DNA from: Betaproteobacteria bacterium RIFCSPLOWO2_12_FULL_62_58
GTDB taxonomy: Bacteria > Pseudomonadota > Gammaproteobacteria > Burkholderiales > SG8-41
Direction: 5' to 3'
DNA length: 47,488 nucleotides
Assembly (NCBI GenBank): GCA_001772005.1
Contig: MERI01000270.1
Location: forward strand, 1 to 47,488
This document shows positions 30,739 to 39,089 of the stretch, one piece after another. Numbering within the stretch: the stretch's first letter is position 1; each line of letters starts with the position of its first letter. Under the pieces are notes generated by a model that worked only from the letters and a program-made list of their open reading frames with translations, was not told the DNA's origin and did no database searches. A program made the position numbers and the translations under genes.

Positions 30739-32109
30739 CTACGCCGTTGCGGTCTGGTTGCGGGCCGAGCGCGTGACTTCGTCCTGGAGTTCGCGCACGG
30801 TTTCTCCGACCAGGTGCGCCAGTTCATCCACTTCGGATGCGGAGATGCATAGCGGGGGCGCCAGTCGAAACACGCTGTCCTTCGCCATGGCGATGAACCC
30901 ATTGTTCAGCGCCCGGGTGTTGAGGCTGGCGACGAGCTTTCCGTCGAGCCGTTGGCTGCGGCGCTTCGGATCGGCAAAATCGAGGGCCAGCATCAGCCCG
31001 CGCGAGCGAACCTCGCCGACGATGTCATAGGCGCGCACTTGGGCCTCGATCGCGGCATGCAGCCGGGCGCCCATCGCGTCCGCGTTTTTCACCAGGTTCT
31101 CGCGCTCGATGATCGCGAGGTTGGCGAGCGCCGCCGCGCACGCCACCGGGTGACCGCAGTAGGTGTTCGGGTGGACGTTCTCCTCGAAGCTGTTCTCCGG
31201 GAACGCGTCCGCGAGCTTCGCCCGTGCAATCGAGGCGGAAAGCGGGATGTAGCCCGAGGTGATTCCTTTCGCGACCGACATCAAGTCGGGCACCACGTTT
31301 TCGTGGTCCACGCCGAACCACTTGCCGGTGCGGCCGAAGCCGGTGATAACTTCGTCGGCGATCATGAGCACGTCGAGCTCGTCGCAGATATCACGCACGC
31401 GTTCCAGCCAGCCGAGCGGCGGAATGATGCAACCGCCCGAGCTGAGACACGGTTCGAGGATGACGGCAGCCACCGTTTCCGGGTCTTCCTCGCGGATCGT
31501 CTCCGCCAGCCGGTCGGCGCAACGCCGCACCAGATCCTCGTCGGTTCCGGCGCCCCGGTCCCACATCGGGTACGGGACCGCAACCTTCCGGAAACCCTGC
31601 CAGGCGAACGGCTCGTAGGGACGCGCGAGATCGGGCTGGCCGCAGATGCCGAGCGTGCCGATCGTCGCGCCATGGTAGCCGTGAGTGAGCGAGATCACCT
31701 TGTACTTGCGCGGGCGGTCCACCTGGAGCCAGTACATGCGGGCGATTTGCATGGAGCGCTCGTTGGCCTCGGAGCCGCTCACCGCGAACAGCGTGTACTT
31801 GAGGTCGCCGGGCGCGAGATCGGCAAGCCGTGCCGCGAGCCGGGCCGCGGGCGGATTCGAGAACTGGCGGGTCGTCGGGTAGTACGCGAGCTTCGCGGCC
31901 TGCTCGCGGACGGCGTCGGCGATCTCGGCGCGGCCGTGGCCGACATTCACCACCGCGAGTCCGGCATAGGCATCGAACAGCTTGCGACCCTTGCGGTTCC
32001 ACACGTAGACACCCTGGCCCCGCTCGATCATCAGATCTTCGTCGCACCAGGACGGATGATCCTGGGTCTTGTGGGTCCAAAGGTGCTTGATCAGGTCGGC
32101 GTCGGTCAT
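30739..32109 (-). CDS. Class III PLP aminotransferase
   Basis: 456 residues from the ATG at 32109. SGSEANE (residues 111-117) binds the cofactor phosphate, Asp252 in ADEVITGFGRTG holds the pyridine nitrogen, and Lys281 in AKGITSGY is the Schiff-base lysine. The family transfers amino groups from omega-amino acids, amines or beta-alanine to pyruvate or a keto acid. No signal peptide. It sits between a lyase tail and an intergenic region, so its partners are unclear; it may have been inserted into the amidohydrolase-lyase cassette. Confidence 0.9.
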   Translation of the reverse strand: MTDADLIKHLWTHKTQDHPSWCDEDLMIERGQGVYVWNRKGRKLFDAYAGLAVVNVGHGRAEIADAVREQAAKLAYYPTTRQFSNPPAARLAARLADLAPGDLKYTLFAVSGSEANERSMQIARMYWLQVDRPRKYKVISLTHGYHGATIGTLGICGQPDLARPYEPFAWQGFRKVAVPYPMWDRGAGTDEDLVRRCADRLAETIREEDPETVAAVILEPCLSSGGCIIPPLGWLERVRDICDELDVLMIADEVITGFGRTGKWFGVDHENVVPDLMSVAKGITSGYIPLSASIARAKLADAFPENSFEENVHPNTYCGHPVACAAALANLAIIERENLVKNADAMGARLHAAIEAQVRAYDIVGEVRSRGLMLALDFADPKRRSQRLDGKLVASLNTRALNNGFIAMAKDSVFRLAPPLCISASEVDELAHLVGETVRELQDEVTRSARNQTATA

Positions 32110-32439
32110 GGGTTCTCCAGGAATGTCGGGGCAGTCCCACGCGTGCGGTGAACCCGATACGGTAGCTGCCGGCGGGATTCTGCCCGAGGAGTATCGTAAC
32201 GCATTTCGCGGCGGATATCTGCGCGCGCGGCGGCCGGTATCTTCACCCGGCGCTTGATGTTCGGGCGCACGCACGCGGACGCGAGCTTACAGCCGATGGG
32301 CTTGAACGCTTCGGCGCCGGGTTGGAACCGTTCGTCGTGGAGCACGAGTTGTGCGCGAGTGGCCGCGGCCACTTTGCGGACCACCGCATGGGTAAAGCAG
32401 GCTGGTTACAGTAAGGGGATGCAGTGCCCGGACTCTGCC
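32110..32439. other. 330-bp intergenic region, no gene recognised
   Basis: Between the start of the aminotransferase gene and the end of vapC. Frames are open on both strands because of high GC, but none has a plausible start or a recognisable domain. A GATACT-like -10 on the minus strand near 32200 may serve the aminotransferase. Confidence 0.4.
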
Positions 32440-32850
32440 TCAGCGCGGAAGCAGCGGTAGCTGCTCGAACCCTTTCCCTGCGAAGTCGTCGTCGAGGGCT
32501 GCGGCGACCTTGAGGTCGAGCCGTCGCATCAGTGCGAACGAGGTGCAGTCCGTGAAGCTGTATTGTTTGTCGCTGCGCTCCCGGAAAAGCTGCCATGCGG
32601 CGGTCTCATCCTCGGGCGCGACGCGCACTAGGTCCACCTGACCGCTGTCGCGCAGCGCCTGGCCTACGCGCCCGGCGGCGGCATGGCCAAGACGGTGCAG
32701 GCACAGCGTGACCGTCTCGTCGAACACGAAGTTGGAAGTGACCAGTCGCCCTTTGAACGCGGCGAGCAAAGCGGCAACCGTCTTGTGGTCGGGGTCGGCG
32801 CGATTCGCGAATGCGAACCACGCACTCGTATCAACGAACAGCCGCTGCAT
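32440..32850 (-). CDS. PIN-domain toxin (VapC family)
   Basis: 136 residues. FVDTSAWFA carries the first Asp of the PIN metal site, FVFDETVTL the Glu, and FTDCTSFALM the later Asp. VapC-type toxins are Mg-dependent RNases that stop translation by cutting tRNA or rRNA. The ATG overlaps the stop of the upstream ribbon-helix-helix gene (TGATG on the minus strand), the normal antitoxin-toxin coupling. Confidence 0.88.
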   Translation of the reverse strand: MQRLFVDTSAWFAFANRADPDHKTVAALLAAFKGRLVTSNFVFDETVTLCLHRLGHAAAGRVGQALRDSGQVDLVRVAPEDETAAWQLFRERSDKQYSFTDCTSFALMRRLDLKVAAALDDDFAGKGFEQLPLLPR

Positions 32851-33083
32851 CAGCGCCGGCTGCTCTTGCCGTAGAGAAAGCGGTCGTGGTCGCGGCCCCG
32901 AGCCGTGCGATCTTCGCCGACCGCGCGGATATCGGCAAGCCGGGGTGTCCGGGAGCCGCTCTTTCCGAGGTGCGCATCGAGTATCTGGCGCAGCAGCTCG
33001 GACATGCTGCGGCCCTCGCGCTGAGCGCGCGCCTTCAGGGCTTCGTACTGCCAGTTGTCGAGTAATATCTGGGTGCGTTGCAT
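32850..33083 (-). CDS. Ribbon-helix-helix antitoxin (VapB/CopG-like)
   Basis: 77 residues. QRTQILLDNWQYEALKARA is the RHH strand and first helix, and REGRSMSELLRQIL the second helix. The basic disordered tail should wrap the VapC toxin. It binds DNA as a dimer to repress the pair. It is first in the two-gene unit with overlapping stop and start. Confidence 0.85.
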   Translation of the reverse strand: MQRTQILLDNWQYEALKARAQREGRSMSELLRQILDAHLGKSGSRTPRLADIRAVGEDRTARGRDHDRFLYGKSSRR

Positions 33084-33193
33084 GTATTACATCATACACA
33101 ATAGCGCCGCCAGGTCAAGCCCGATGACTGCCTCGCTGGCGTTGATCCGCGCGGCGATCGGTGGATCGGGCTCACTCGCGGGCCTTATCGGGG

Positions 33194-34096
33194 TTAGCTG
33201 AAACCGTATAACCGCTCGGGGTTCTTCACCAGCACCTGCTCGCGCAAACGCGCATCGGGAATCCATGCCGAGAGCAGGTCGGCGAGATCGCCGTCGTTCG
33301 GCATCGCGCCCTTCGCCATCACGTGCGGCCAGTCAGAGCCCCAGATGATGCGTTCGGGATCGGCGGCCGTTAACGCATGCGCGAACGGCGTGACGTCGGA
33401 GTAGGGCAGCGCCATTGTCGAGATGCGGTACGGCCCGGTGAACTTCACCCAGCAGCGTCCGCTCTTGATCAGCCTGAGCAGCGCCTGGAATCCCGGAGCG
33501 TCGAGCCCTTTGTCGGTGCGCATGTAACCGAGGTGCCCGAGGACGATGTCCACCGGGAAATCGGCGAACGTGCGGTCGAGGTCGGGGAATTCATCGATGT
33601 GCATCAGGAATTCCATGTGCCAGCCGAGCGGCCGGACGCGCTGCGCGAGTTTCTTCAGTGAATCGAACGGCAGCGTGCCGGGCTTGCGGTCTTTTACATC
33701 CACAATGTTGACGCGCACGCCGCGCACCCCGGCATCGTGGAGGTTCCTGAGTTCCGTTTCTGAAATATCATCGCTGACCACAGCGACGCCGCGGAATCGC
33801 TTCCCCGCCGCCTTCATCGCGTCGAGCATGGCCGTGTTATCGGTGCCGTAGACACTGGGCTGCACCAGCACTGCACGTTCTACGCCCAGCGTTTTCAGCA
33901 TGTGCCGGTAATCGGGGAGCAGGCAATCGGGCGGCGTGTAGACGCGCGCCGGCGAGTACGCATAGTGCGCCGCCGGTCCCAGGATGTGGGCGTGACTGTC
34001 GCACGCAAGCGGCGGCAGGACCAGCCTGGGCTTGCGAGGCTTGAAGTCGGGCGGGGCGCACGTTGGCACCCCGGAGTTCATGTGCGGGTCGGGCAT
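33194..34096 (-). CDS. LigI-like amidohydrolase (intact copy)
   Basis: 300 residues from the ATG at 34096; an upstream frame start is not supported. CDSHAHILGP holds the HxH metal site, LGHLGY the next His, and WGSDWPH the catalytic Asp, in the manner of 2-pyrone-4,6-dicarboxylate lactonase (LigI) and related lactonases. It should hydrolyse a lactone or small cyclic acid. It lies downstream of a lyase gene on the same strand, separated by a palindromic repeat. Two broken copies occur at 25603 and 29892, so this is the only functional one in the window. Confidence 0.88.
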   Translation of the reverse strand: MPDPHMNSGVPTCAPPDFKPRKPRLVLPPLACDSHAHILGPAAHYAYSPARVYTPPDCLLPDYRHMLKTLGVERAVLVQPSVYGTDNTAMLDAMKAAGKRFRGVAVVSDDISETELRNLHDAGVRGVRVNIVDVKDRKPGTLPFDSLKKLAQRVRPLGWHMEFLMHIDEFPDLDRTFADFPVDIVLGHLGYMRTDKGLDAPGFQALLRLIKSGRCWVKFTGPYRISTMALPYSDVTPFAHALTAADPERIIWGSDWPHVMAKGAMPNDGDLADLLSAWIPDARLREQVLVKNPERLYGFS

Positions 34097-34150
34097 GATT
34101 GCAGAACAAGAGCGTTTAACGACGCAATGCTCATCTACCCCCTCACCCTG

Positions 34151-34178
34151 CCCTCTCCCCCGCAAGCGGAGGAGAGGG
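34151..34178. repeat. Palindromic repeat between lyase and amidohydrolase genes
   Basis: CCCTCTCC-c-CCGC-aa-GCGG-a-GGAGAGGG. It is preceded by CCCCCTCACCCTG and is a relative of the elements at 11051 and 40102. On the plus strand TTTCATTTTTG follows, but both neighbouring genes are on the minus strand, so a simple terminator role is not supported. Confidence 0.65.
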
Positions 34179-34219
34179 GTTTCATTTTTGTTATGCGCTC
34201 TGAGATTATTGAATTTGGA

Positions 34220-35170
34220 TTACGCAGCCGCCTTGTGGGCGCGCATTTCTTTGAGCCCCGGCATGGTGAAGCCGATCTGCTTAAGCTCCGCGATCAGCGA
34301 GGCGGCCTGCGCCTTGGTGAGGCTGTCGAGAGGCGGGCGCACCGTCGCCCATTGCGGATCGCCGCCGAAATGCGCGACGGCCTGCTTGAGCGCCGGGATC
34401 ATCGTGTATTTCTTGCCGAACGCGTCGCGCACGACGTTGAGCGCGGCCTGCTGCTCGTCGGCGTTGCCGTCGCGCCATTCGCGGTAGAGCTTGTCGATCG
34501 CGGCCGGATTGACGTTGGCGGTGGCGGAAATGCAGCCGGCGCCGCCGTTACGCATGTTGGCGAGCAGAAACGACTCGCTGCCGGCAAACACGTCGAATCC
34601 CGATTTCGCAAACGCGTCGAGCATGGTCTTGGTATTGTTCCAGTTGCCCGAGCTGTCCTTCATGCCGGCAATCGCCGTGGGATAGGCCTTGAGCAGCCGC
34701 TCGACGAGACTGGGGGAGATGCCGATCACCGCCACCGGCGGGATGTGATAGAGGTAAATGCGCAGGCGCGCATCGCCCACGCGCTCGATGATCTCGGCAA
34801 AGTTGCGGTAGAGGCCGTCGTCGCTCACGCCTTTATAGTAAAACGGCGGCAGCATCAGCACGCCGGCGCAGCCGAGCTTGACCGCATGCTCGGTGAGCCG
34901 CACCGAATCGGTCAGCGCGCAGCAGCCGGTGCCCGGCATCATGCGCGAGGTGTCGAGATCCGCGGCGGCGAGCGCGTCGAGCAGCGCCATGCGCTCGTTG
35001 ATCGACAGCGAGTTTGCCTCGCTGTTGGTGCCGAACGCGGCGAGTCCGCAGTGCTGCGACAGCAGCCAGCGGCAGTGCGCGATGAAACGCTCGGGATCGG
35101 GGCTCAGATCGGTGTTGAACGGCGTGACGACGGGCGCAAGCACGCCCTTGATGCGTTTCCCTTGTTTCAT
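34220..35170 (-). CDS. Dihydrodipicolinate synthase / N-acetylneuraminate lyase family protein
   Basis: 316 residues from the ATG at 35170 with GAGGAGAC upstream. TIM-barrel lyase: GTNSEANSL (residues 47-55) in place of GTTGES, the Tyr of YLYHIPP (residues 139-145), and Schiff-base Lys171 in AGMKDSSG. The family adds or removes pyruvate through a Lys imine. The His after the Tyr and the changed GTT motif argue against true DapA; a catabolic aldolase or hydratase is more likely. A tail remnant of a second copy lies at 30577. Confidence 0.88.
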   Translation of the reverse strand: MKQGKRIKGVLAPVVTPFNTDLSPDPERFIAHCRWLLSQHCGLAAFGTNSEANSLSINERMALLDALAAADLDTSRMMPGTGCCALTDSVRLTEHAVKLGCAGVLMLPPFYYKGVSDDGLYRNFAEIIERVGDARLRIYLYHIPPVAVIGISPSLVERLLKAYPTAIAGMKDSSGNWNNTKTMLDAFAKSGFDVFAGSESFLLANMRNGGAGCISATANVNPAAIDKLYREWRDGNADEQQAALNVVRDAFGKKYTMIPALKQAVAHFGGDPQWATVRPPLDSLTKAQAASLIAELKQIGFTMPGLKEMRAHKAAA

Positions 35171-35551
35171 GGTGGTGTCTCCTCGCGGGGCCAAGTCGAT
35201 GCCTTCGGGGTTTCAAGAAAGCATTGCGATTGTTGCAGCGGTAACGGCGCAGTGAGAATACCACACCGCCGCGCGCCGCTACAAACGCGCGCCGCGCGGC
35301 GTCGATGTTAGAATTCATGGCGTCGCATCCGCTGATGGTGTTTTTGCAAGCTTGGCTTATATGGCGACACTGAAAATATTGGGCGCTGGCCCGTTTTTTG
35401 GCCGCGCCTGGGGCCAAGCCGGTTTTTGCGGCAACAGGAATTGACTAACTTCAATTCCTGACAGGAAAGAAAATTTTTAGACTTTTCATTCAGAAAGCAC
35501 GGTGCATACCCAAAGAGGTGTGCTGTGCGATGAGCGGAGCTTTGTGAGGAC
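35171..35551. promoter_or_regulatory. Divergent intergenic region with a perfect 10-bp inverted repeat
   Basis: 381 bp between the lyase (minus) and a ModA-like gene (plus). CAGGAATTGA (35435-35444) and TCAATTCCTG (35451-35460) are exact reverse complements around CTAACT, 91 bp before the plus-strand start, with an AT-rich GAAAATTTTTAGAC stretch after them. This could be an operator or an RNA hairpin. No gene is recognised in the rest. Confidence 0.5.
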
Positions 35552-36253
35552 ATGTCCAAGAACGAGATCAAAGTGCTTTCTGCCGGGGCGGTGAAACGCG
35601 GCGTGTCGCAGATCGCGGCGGAGTTCGAGCGTACCACGGGAACGCGCGTGACCGTCGATTTTGCGACGGGACCGGAAGTGCGTAAGCGCGTCGCGGCGGG
35701 CGAAGCGGCGGATGTGATCGTCGTTCCGCCCGCGATCATGGATGAGTTCGAAAAACTGGGGAAAATTGCTGCCGACAGCCGCGCGATCGTGGGGCGCTCG
35801 CGCATGGGGGTCGTCATTCATTCCGGCGCGCCGACTCCAGATCTCGGCGACACGGCCGCCTTCAAGAAGCTTCTGCTCGGGGCGACAGCAGTGATTTACA
35901 ACCAGGCATCCAGCGGCCTCTATGCCGCAAAGCTCATGGAGAAACTGGGGCTCGCGCAGGCGCTGGGCGCCCGCATCATCGTCGTCGAGACCGGGGCGGG
36001 CGTCATGGAATACGTCGCGGAGCACCCGGCGGCGGCGGTCGGGCTCGCGCAGATCTCCGAAGTGATGGTGCAGATCGACAAGGGCTTGCCGATCAGGCTC
36101 GCCGGGCCCTTGCCTGCGGAAATCCAGAATGAGACGAGCTACGACGCGGCCGCGACGGTATCCAGTGCTGCGCACGACGCTGCCTGCGGGTTGGCGCGCG
36201 CGCTCACTTCGCCCGAAGCGAAAAAGGTTTTTGCCGCAACCGGCATCAGCTAG
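35552..36253 (+). CDS. ModA-like solute-binding protein without signal peptide
   Basis: 233 residues with the fold pattern of molybdate-type binding proteins: IKVLSAGAVKRGVSQIAAEFE at the start, ADVIVVPPAIMDE, then IYNQASSGLYAAKLMEKLG and the closing ALTSPEAKKVFAATGI. Such proteins are normally periplasmic, yet no hydrophobic leader precedes residue 10 and no in-frame upstream start provides one. It may act inside the cell, for example as a sensor or metabolite binder. No ABC permease or ATPase gene is adjacent. Confidence 0.78.
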   Translation: MSKNEIKVLSAGAVKRGVSQIAAEFERTTGTRVTVDFATGPEVRKRVAAGEAADVIVVPPAIMDEFEKLGKIAADSRAIVGRSRMGVVIHSGAPTPDLGDTAAFKKLLLGATAVIYNQASSGLYAAKLMEKLGLAQALGARIIVVETGAGVMEYVAEHPAAAVGLAQISEVMVQIDKGLPIRLAGPLPAEIQNETSYDAAATVSSAAHDAACGLARALTSPEAKKVFAATGIS

Positions 36254-36284
36254 GAGATGCGTGAGGCGTGAAAGCGACAAGTTC

Positions 36285-36365
36285 CGTGAGGGCGTGAGAG
36301 CGTGAGTGCGGGAGAGGGAAATTCGCTTTCTCACGATCTCCCGACCTGCCGATCTCCCGGCTTCT
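36285..36365. repeat. 8-bp tandem units, direct then inverted
   Basis: CGTGAGGG, CGTGAGAG, CGTGAGTG and CGGGAGAG at 36285, 36293, 36301 and 36309. Then inverted-type units CGATCTCC, CGACCTGC, CGATCTCC and CGGCTTCT from 36334 in 8-bp steps. It lies between the ModA-like and Bug genes. The right half is nearly the same as that at 37521. Confidence 0.8.
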
Positions 36366-36438
36366 CCGCTCCCGCTTTCACGACGTTGCGGCCGTTACCA
36401 GTCACGAGTTCCCGATCACCAGTCATTGGAGGAAGGTC

Positions 36439-37419
36439 ATGTCTTTCATCAAATCCGCCGCGCGCGCCGCGCTGTGTATCGCCGTAGTCGCCGGTTCATG
36501 CAAGTCCGCGTTGGCGCAGGACTATCCAAATAAGCCGATTCGCTTTATCGCGCCAAACCTGCCGGGCGGGCCGACCGATATTCTTGCGCGCCTCATTGCG
36601 CAGAAGCTTTCGGACGGCCTGGGCCAGCCCGTCGTTGTCGAAAACCGCGCCGGGGCCGCTGGCAATATCGGTACGGAAGTCGCGGCCAAATCACCCCCTG
36701 ACGGCTATACGCTGCTGAGCGGAAACGTCGCCACGTTTGGCGCCAACGTAAGCCTCTACAAGAGGCTGGGGTTTGATCCCGTCAAGGATTTCGCGCCGGT
36801 GGTGTTGGTTGCGACACAGCCCAACATTCTTGTCGTGCACCCATCCCTTCCGGTGACTTCAGTCAAGGAACTCGTGGCGCTCGCCAGAGCGCGTCCCGGG
36901 CAACTGAACTACGCGGGCTCGGGCATCGGCGCGGTGGCGCATCTGGCAGCGGAACTCTTCAAAAGCATGACCGGAACCAACATCGTACACATTCCTTACA
37001 AGAGCGCCGCGCCGGCGCTGACCGACCTGATCGCCGGGCAAATGCAGCTCATGTTCGCCACGGCACTCTCGGTGCAGCCGCATCTTCAGGCGAAGCGGCT
37101 GCGCCCGCTGGCGGTGACGACTCCGCGGCGCGCGCGCGCATTTCCGGAACTGCCGACGGTCGCGGAAGCCGGTGTGCCGGGCTTCGAGGCGACCACCTGG
37201 CATGGGGTCCTGGTCCCCGCGGGCACCTCAGCGGCAATCGTCAGCAAACTCAACGCCGAAATAAACCGCTTGCTGCAACTTCCCGATGTGCGTGAGCGGA
37301 TCGGGGCCCTGGGTGGGGAAATCGTCGGCGGCACGCCCAAGGCGTTCGCCGAGCACATGCAGCGCGAAATCCCGAGGTGGGCCAAGGTGATCAAGGCCGC
37401 CGGCATACAGCTCGAATAA
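36439..37419 (+). CDS. Bug/TctC substrate-binding protein
   Basis: 326 residues. A good ribosome site (GGAGGAAGG) precedes the ATG. The signal peptide ends near SALAQDY. Ligand loop YPNKPIRFIAPNLPGGPTD with the family Asp, GSGIGAVAHLAAELF in the hinge, IPYKSAAPAL, and an amphipathic C-terminus ending KAAGIQLE. It is flanked on both sides by 8-bp repeat arrays and faces the LVIVD gene. Orphan receptor of a TTT system. Confidence 0.92.
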   Translation: MSFIKSAARAALCIAVVAGSCKSALAQDYPNKPIRFIAPNLPGGPTDILARLIAQKLSDGLGQPVVVENRAGAAGNIGTEVAAKSPPDGYTLLSGNVATFGANVSLYKRLGFDPVKDFAPVVLVATQPNILVVHPSLPVTSVKELVALARARPGQLNYAGSGIGAVAHLAAELFKSMTGTNIVHIPYKSAAPALTDLIAGQMQLMFATALSVQPHLQAKRLRPLAVTTPRRARAFPELPTVAEAGVPGFEATTWHGVLVPAGTSAAIVSKLNAEINRLLQLPDVRERIGALGGEIVGGTPKAFAEHMQREIPRWAKVIKAAGIQLE

Positions 37420-37422
37420 AGC

Positions 37423-37552
37423 CGTGAGAGCGGGAGAGCGGGAGGGCGTGAGGGAGGAAATACAACGATAAACGCTGAACGATGAACGATTCGTAACCTA
37501 CGCTCAAATTCTCGCTCTCACGATCTCCCGATTTCCCGACCTCCCGATCTCA
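37423..37552. repeat. 8-bp tandem units, direct then inverted, between convergent genes
   Basis: Left: CGTGAGAG, CGGGAGAG, CGGGAGGG and CGTGAGGG at 37423, 37431, 37439 and 37447. Right: CGCTCTCA, CGATCTCC, CGATTTCC, CGACCTCC and CGATCTCA from 37513 to 37552 in the same step. The arms can pair across a 58-bp loop that also holds GAACGAT copies. The element lies exactly between the ends of two convergent genes, so a two-way terminator role is possible. Confidence 0.85.
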
Positions 37553-37559
37553 CGCGCGG

Positions 37560-38888
37560 TCATCGCGCGTTCGGGCGGTTGAACTCGAGTATGTTGAAGC
37601 CGGGTCCGCGATCGACCAGGTAAATCACTCCGCGTTTGTCCACGTCAACATCGTTGGTCTGCGGTCCGGGTTGTCCGGGCGCCGGTTCCGGGATGAAGTG
37701 GCCGACTTCCTGCGGCGCGGCCGGGTCGGCGATATCCACGATGCGCAGCCCTCCCGCGAACCACGTGCAGTAGACCAGCGTGTTGTCCATGCGCTCGTGG
37801 AACTGGTGCGCGCCGAAGCGCCCGGGGGCGGCGCGGCTGTAGGGCGAGTCGAGCTCGCTCACCTGGAAAATCGCGAGCGGCTGGATTTTGGCCACATCGG
37901 TCACGTCGAGCACCCACAGGCAGCCATGCGGGCGGCCGCGGCGCCGCTCCATTTCCTGTGCGTCGTGCGCGTGATCTTCTTCGTCGATCGCCAGCGCGAT
38001 ACGCCTGCCGCCGATCGCGAACGGCACGTCCATGAACGTGTGGCTGGGTTCGGGAAACGGCGGATGGTAGTTGTATTCGCCGATTGTGCGCGGCTGGTGA
38101 ATGTCAGAGATGTCTATCACGCGCACACCGCCGTGCCAGCAGCCGGCGAACATGCGGTCTCCGGAGCGTAACGCGTGGTGCAGGCGATGCTGCCGGCCAG
38201 GCCACGTCGGCTTCTCGCCGCCTTCGAGATGCTGTCCCGGCAGCCACCAGCGCGACACTTCCTCCGGCTTGGCCGGAACGCGGATGTCGTAAATCACCAG
38301 GATGTTGCCGACATAGCCCGGCATCTCGGTCGAGATGTAGGCGTAATTCGCGTCCATGTCGAAACGGTGGACGCCGATGCCGTGGGTCTTCTGGAACTTG
38401 ATCAGCTTCGGCTTGGAGCGGTCGGATACGTCGTAGAGCTTGAAGCCGCCCATGTCGTAGGTCTTGCGCCGGGCTTCCTCGACCGCCGGAATGTCGGTGG
38501 CGGCGACGCCGAGCTTCTCGGCGAGTTCGGCGTGGTTGGGGTCACGTCCCAGCGCGTCGCGCAGTTGCGTGCGCAGCTTGGGCAGCTCGTCCGCTTTGCG
38601 GCCGATTGCCGTCATGTTGCGTTCGCTGTTGACGATCATGATGTCGCCGATCACGCGCGCCTTGTGGCTGTGCGAGGTCGGATCTTCGAGATTGATTTGC
38701 GATACCACGCGCGGTTTGCGCGGGTCGGCGACGTCGACGATCGTGGTGCCCAGGTTCTGCTTGTTGGGCAGGTGGCCGAGATAAGCATAGTTGCCCTGGA
38801 CATAGACCTGGCCGGCGCCCGGCAGGTCGAGACGCGACAGGCGTTTTACGTTGCGGGCGAGCTGCGGGGTGTGTGCTGTTCCTTCCAT
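37560..38888 (-). CDS. LVIVD-repeat beta-propeller-like protein
   Basis: 442 residues built from repeated strands of the pattern VxDVSD/IADPxxPxxVG, for example TIVDVADPRKPRVVSQI, LYDVSDRSKPKLI, VIDISDIHQPRTIGEY and IVDIADPAAPQEVG. These LVIVD repeats form a beta-propeller. No signal peptide. AAGGAGA precedes the ATG. An inserted helical stretch (LRTQLRDALGRDPNHAELAE) between blades is unusual. The function of the family is unknown; a binding or scaffold role is likely. It is divergent from a Bug gene. Confidence 0.82.
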   Translation of the reverse strand: MEGTAHTPQLARNVKRLSRLDLPGAGQVYVQGNYAYLGHLPNKQNLGTTIVDVADPRKPRVVSQINLEDPTSHSHKARVIGDIMIVNSERNMTAIGRKADELPKLRTQLRDALGRDPNHAELAEKLGVAATDIPAVEEARRKTYDMGGFKLYDVSDRSKPKLIKFQKTHGIGVHRFDMDANYAYISTEMPGYVGNILVIYDIRVPAKPEEVSRWWLPGQHLEGGEKPTWPGRQHRLHHALRSGDRMFAGCWHGGVRVIDISDIHQPRTIGEYNYHPPFPEPSHTFMDVPFAIGGRRIALAIDEEDHAHDAQEMERRRGRPHGCLWVLDVTDVAKIQPLAIFQVSELDSPYSRAAPGRFGAHQFHERMDNTLVYCTWFAGGLRIVDIADPAAPQEVGHFIPEPAPGQPGPQTNDVDVDKRGVIYLVDRGPGFNILEFNRPNAR

Positions 38889-39089
38889 CGTGTCTCCTTG
38901 GATTGTTCCGACCGGGTGCGTGATTTTACCTCACTACCGGTAGCGCGGGCGCGCGGGCAAACGGCGACAACGATGTAATTTCCCGCGATCTCTTGGTAGA
39001 ATCGGCGCGAGAACACCGCATTGCGCGAAATTCCGGGAGAACAAGCCGTGTGCGGCGGCATGAGTTGCGTACTTCATATGGAGGAAACC

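Noticed and set aside
33902-35311. 469-codon plus-strand frame over the lyase
   Set aside because: The minus strand encodes a complete DHDPS-family protein with Schiff-base Lys; the plus frame is its shadow.
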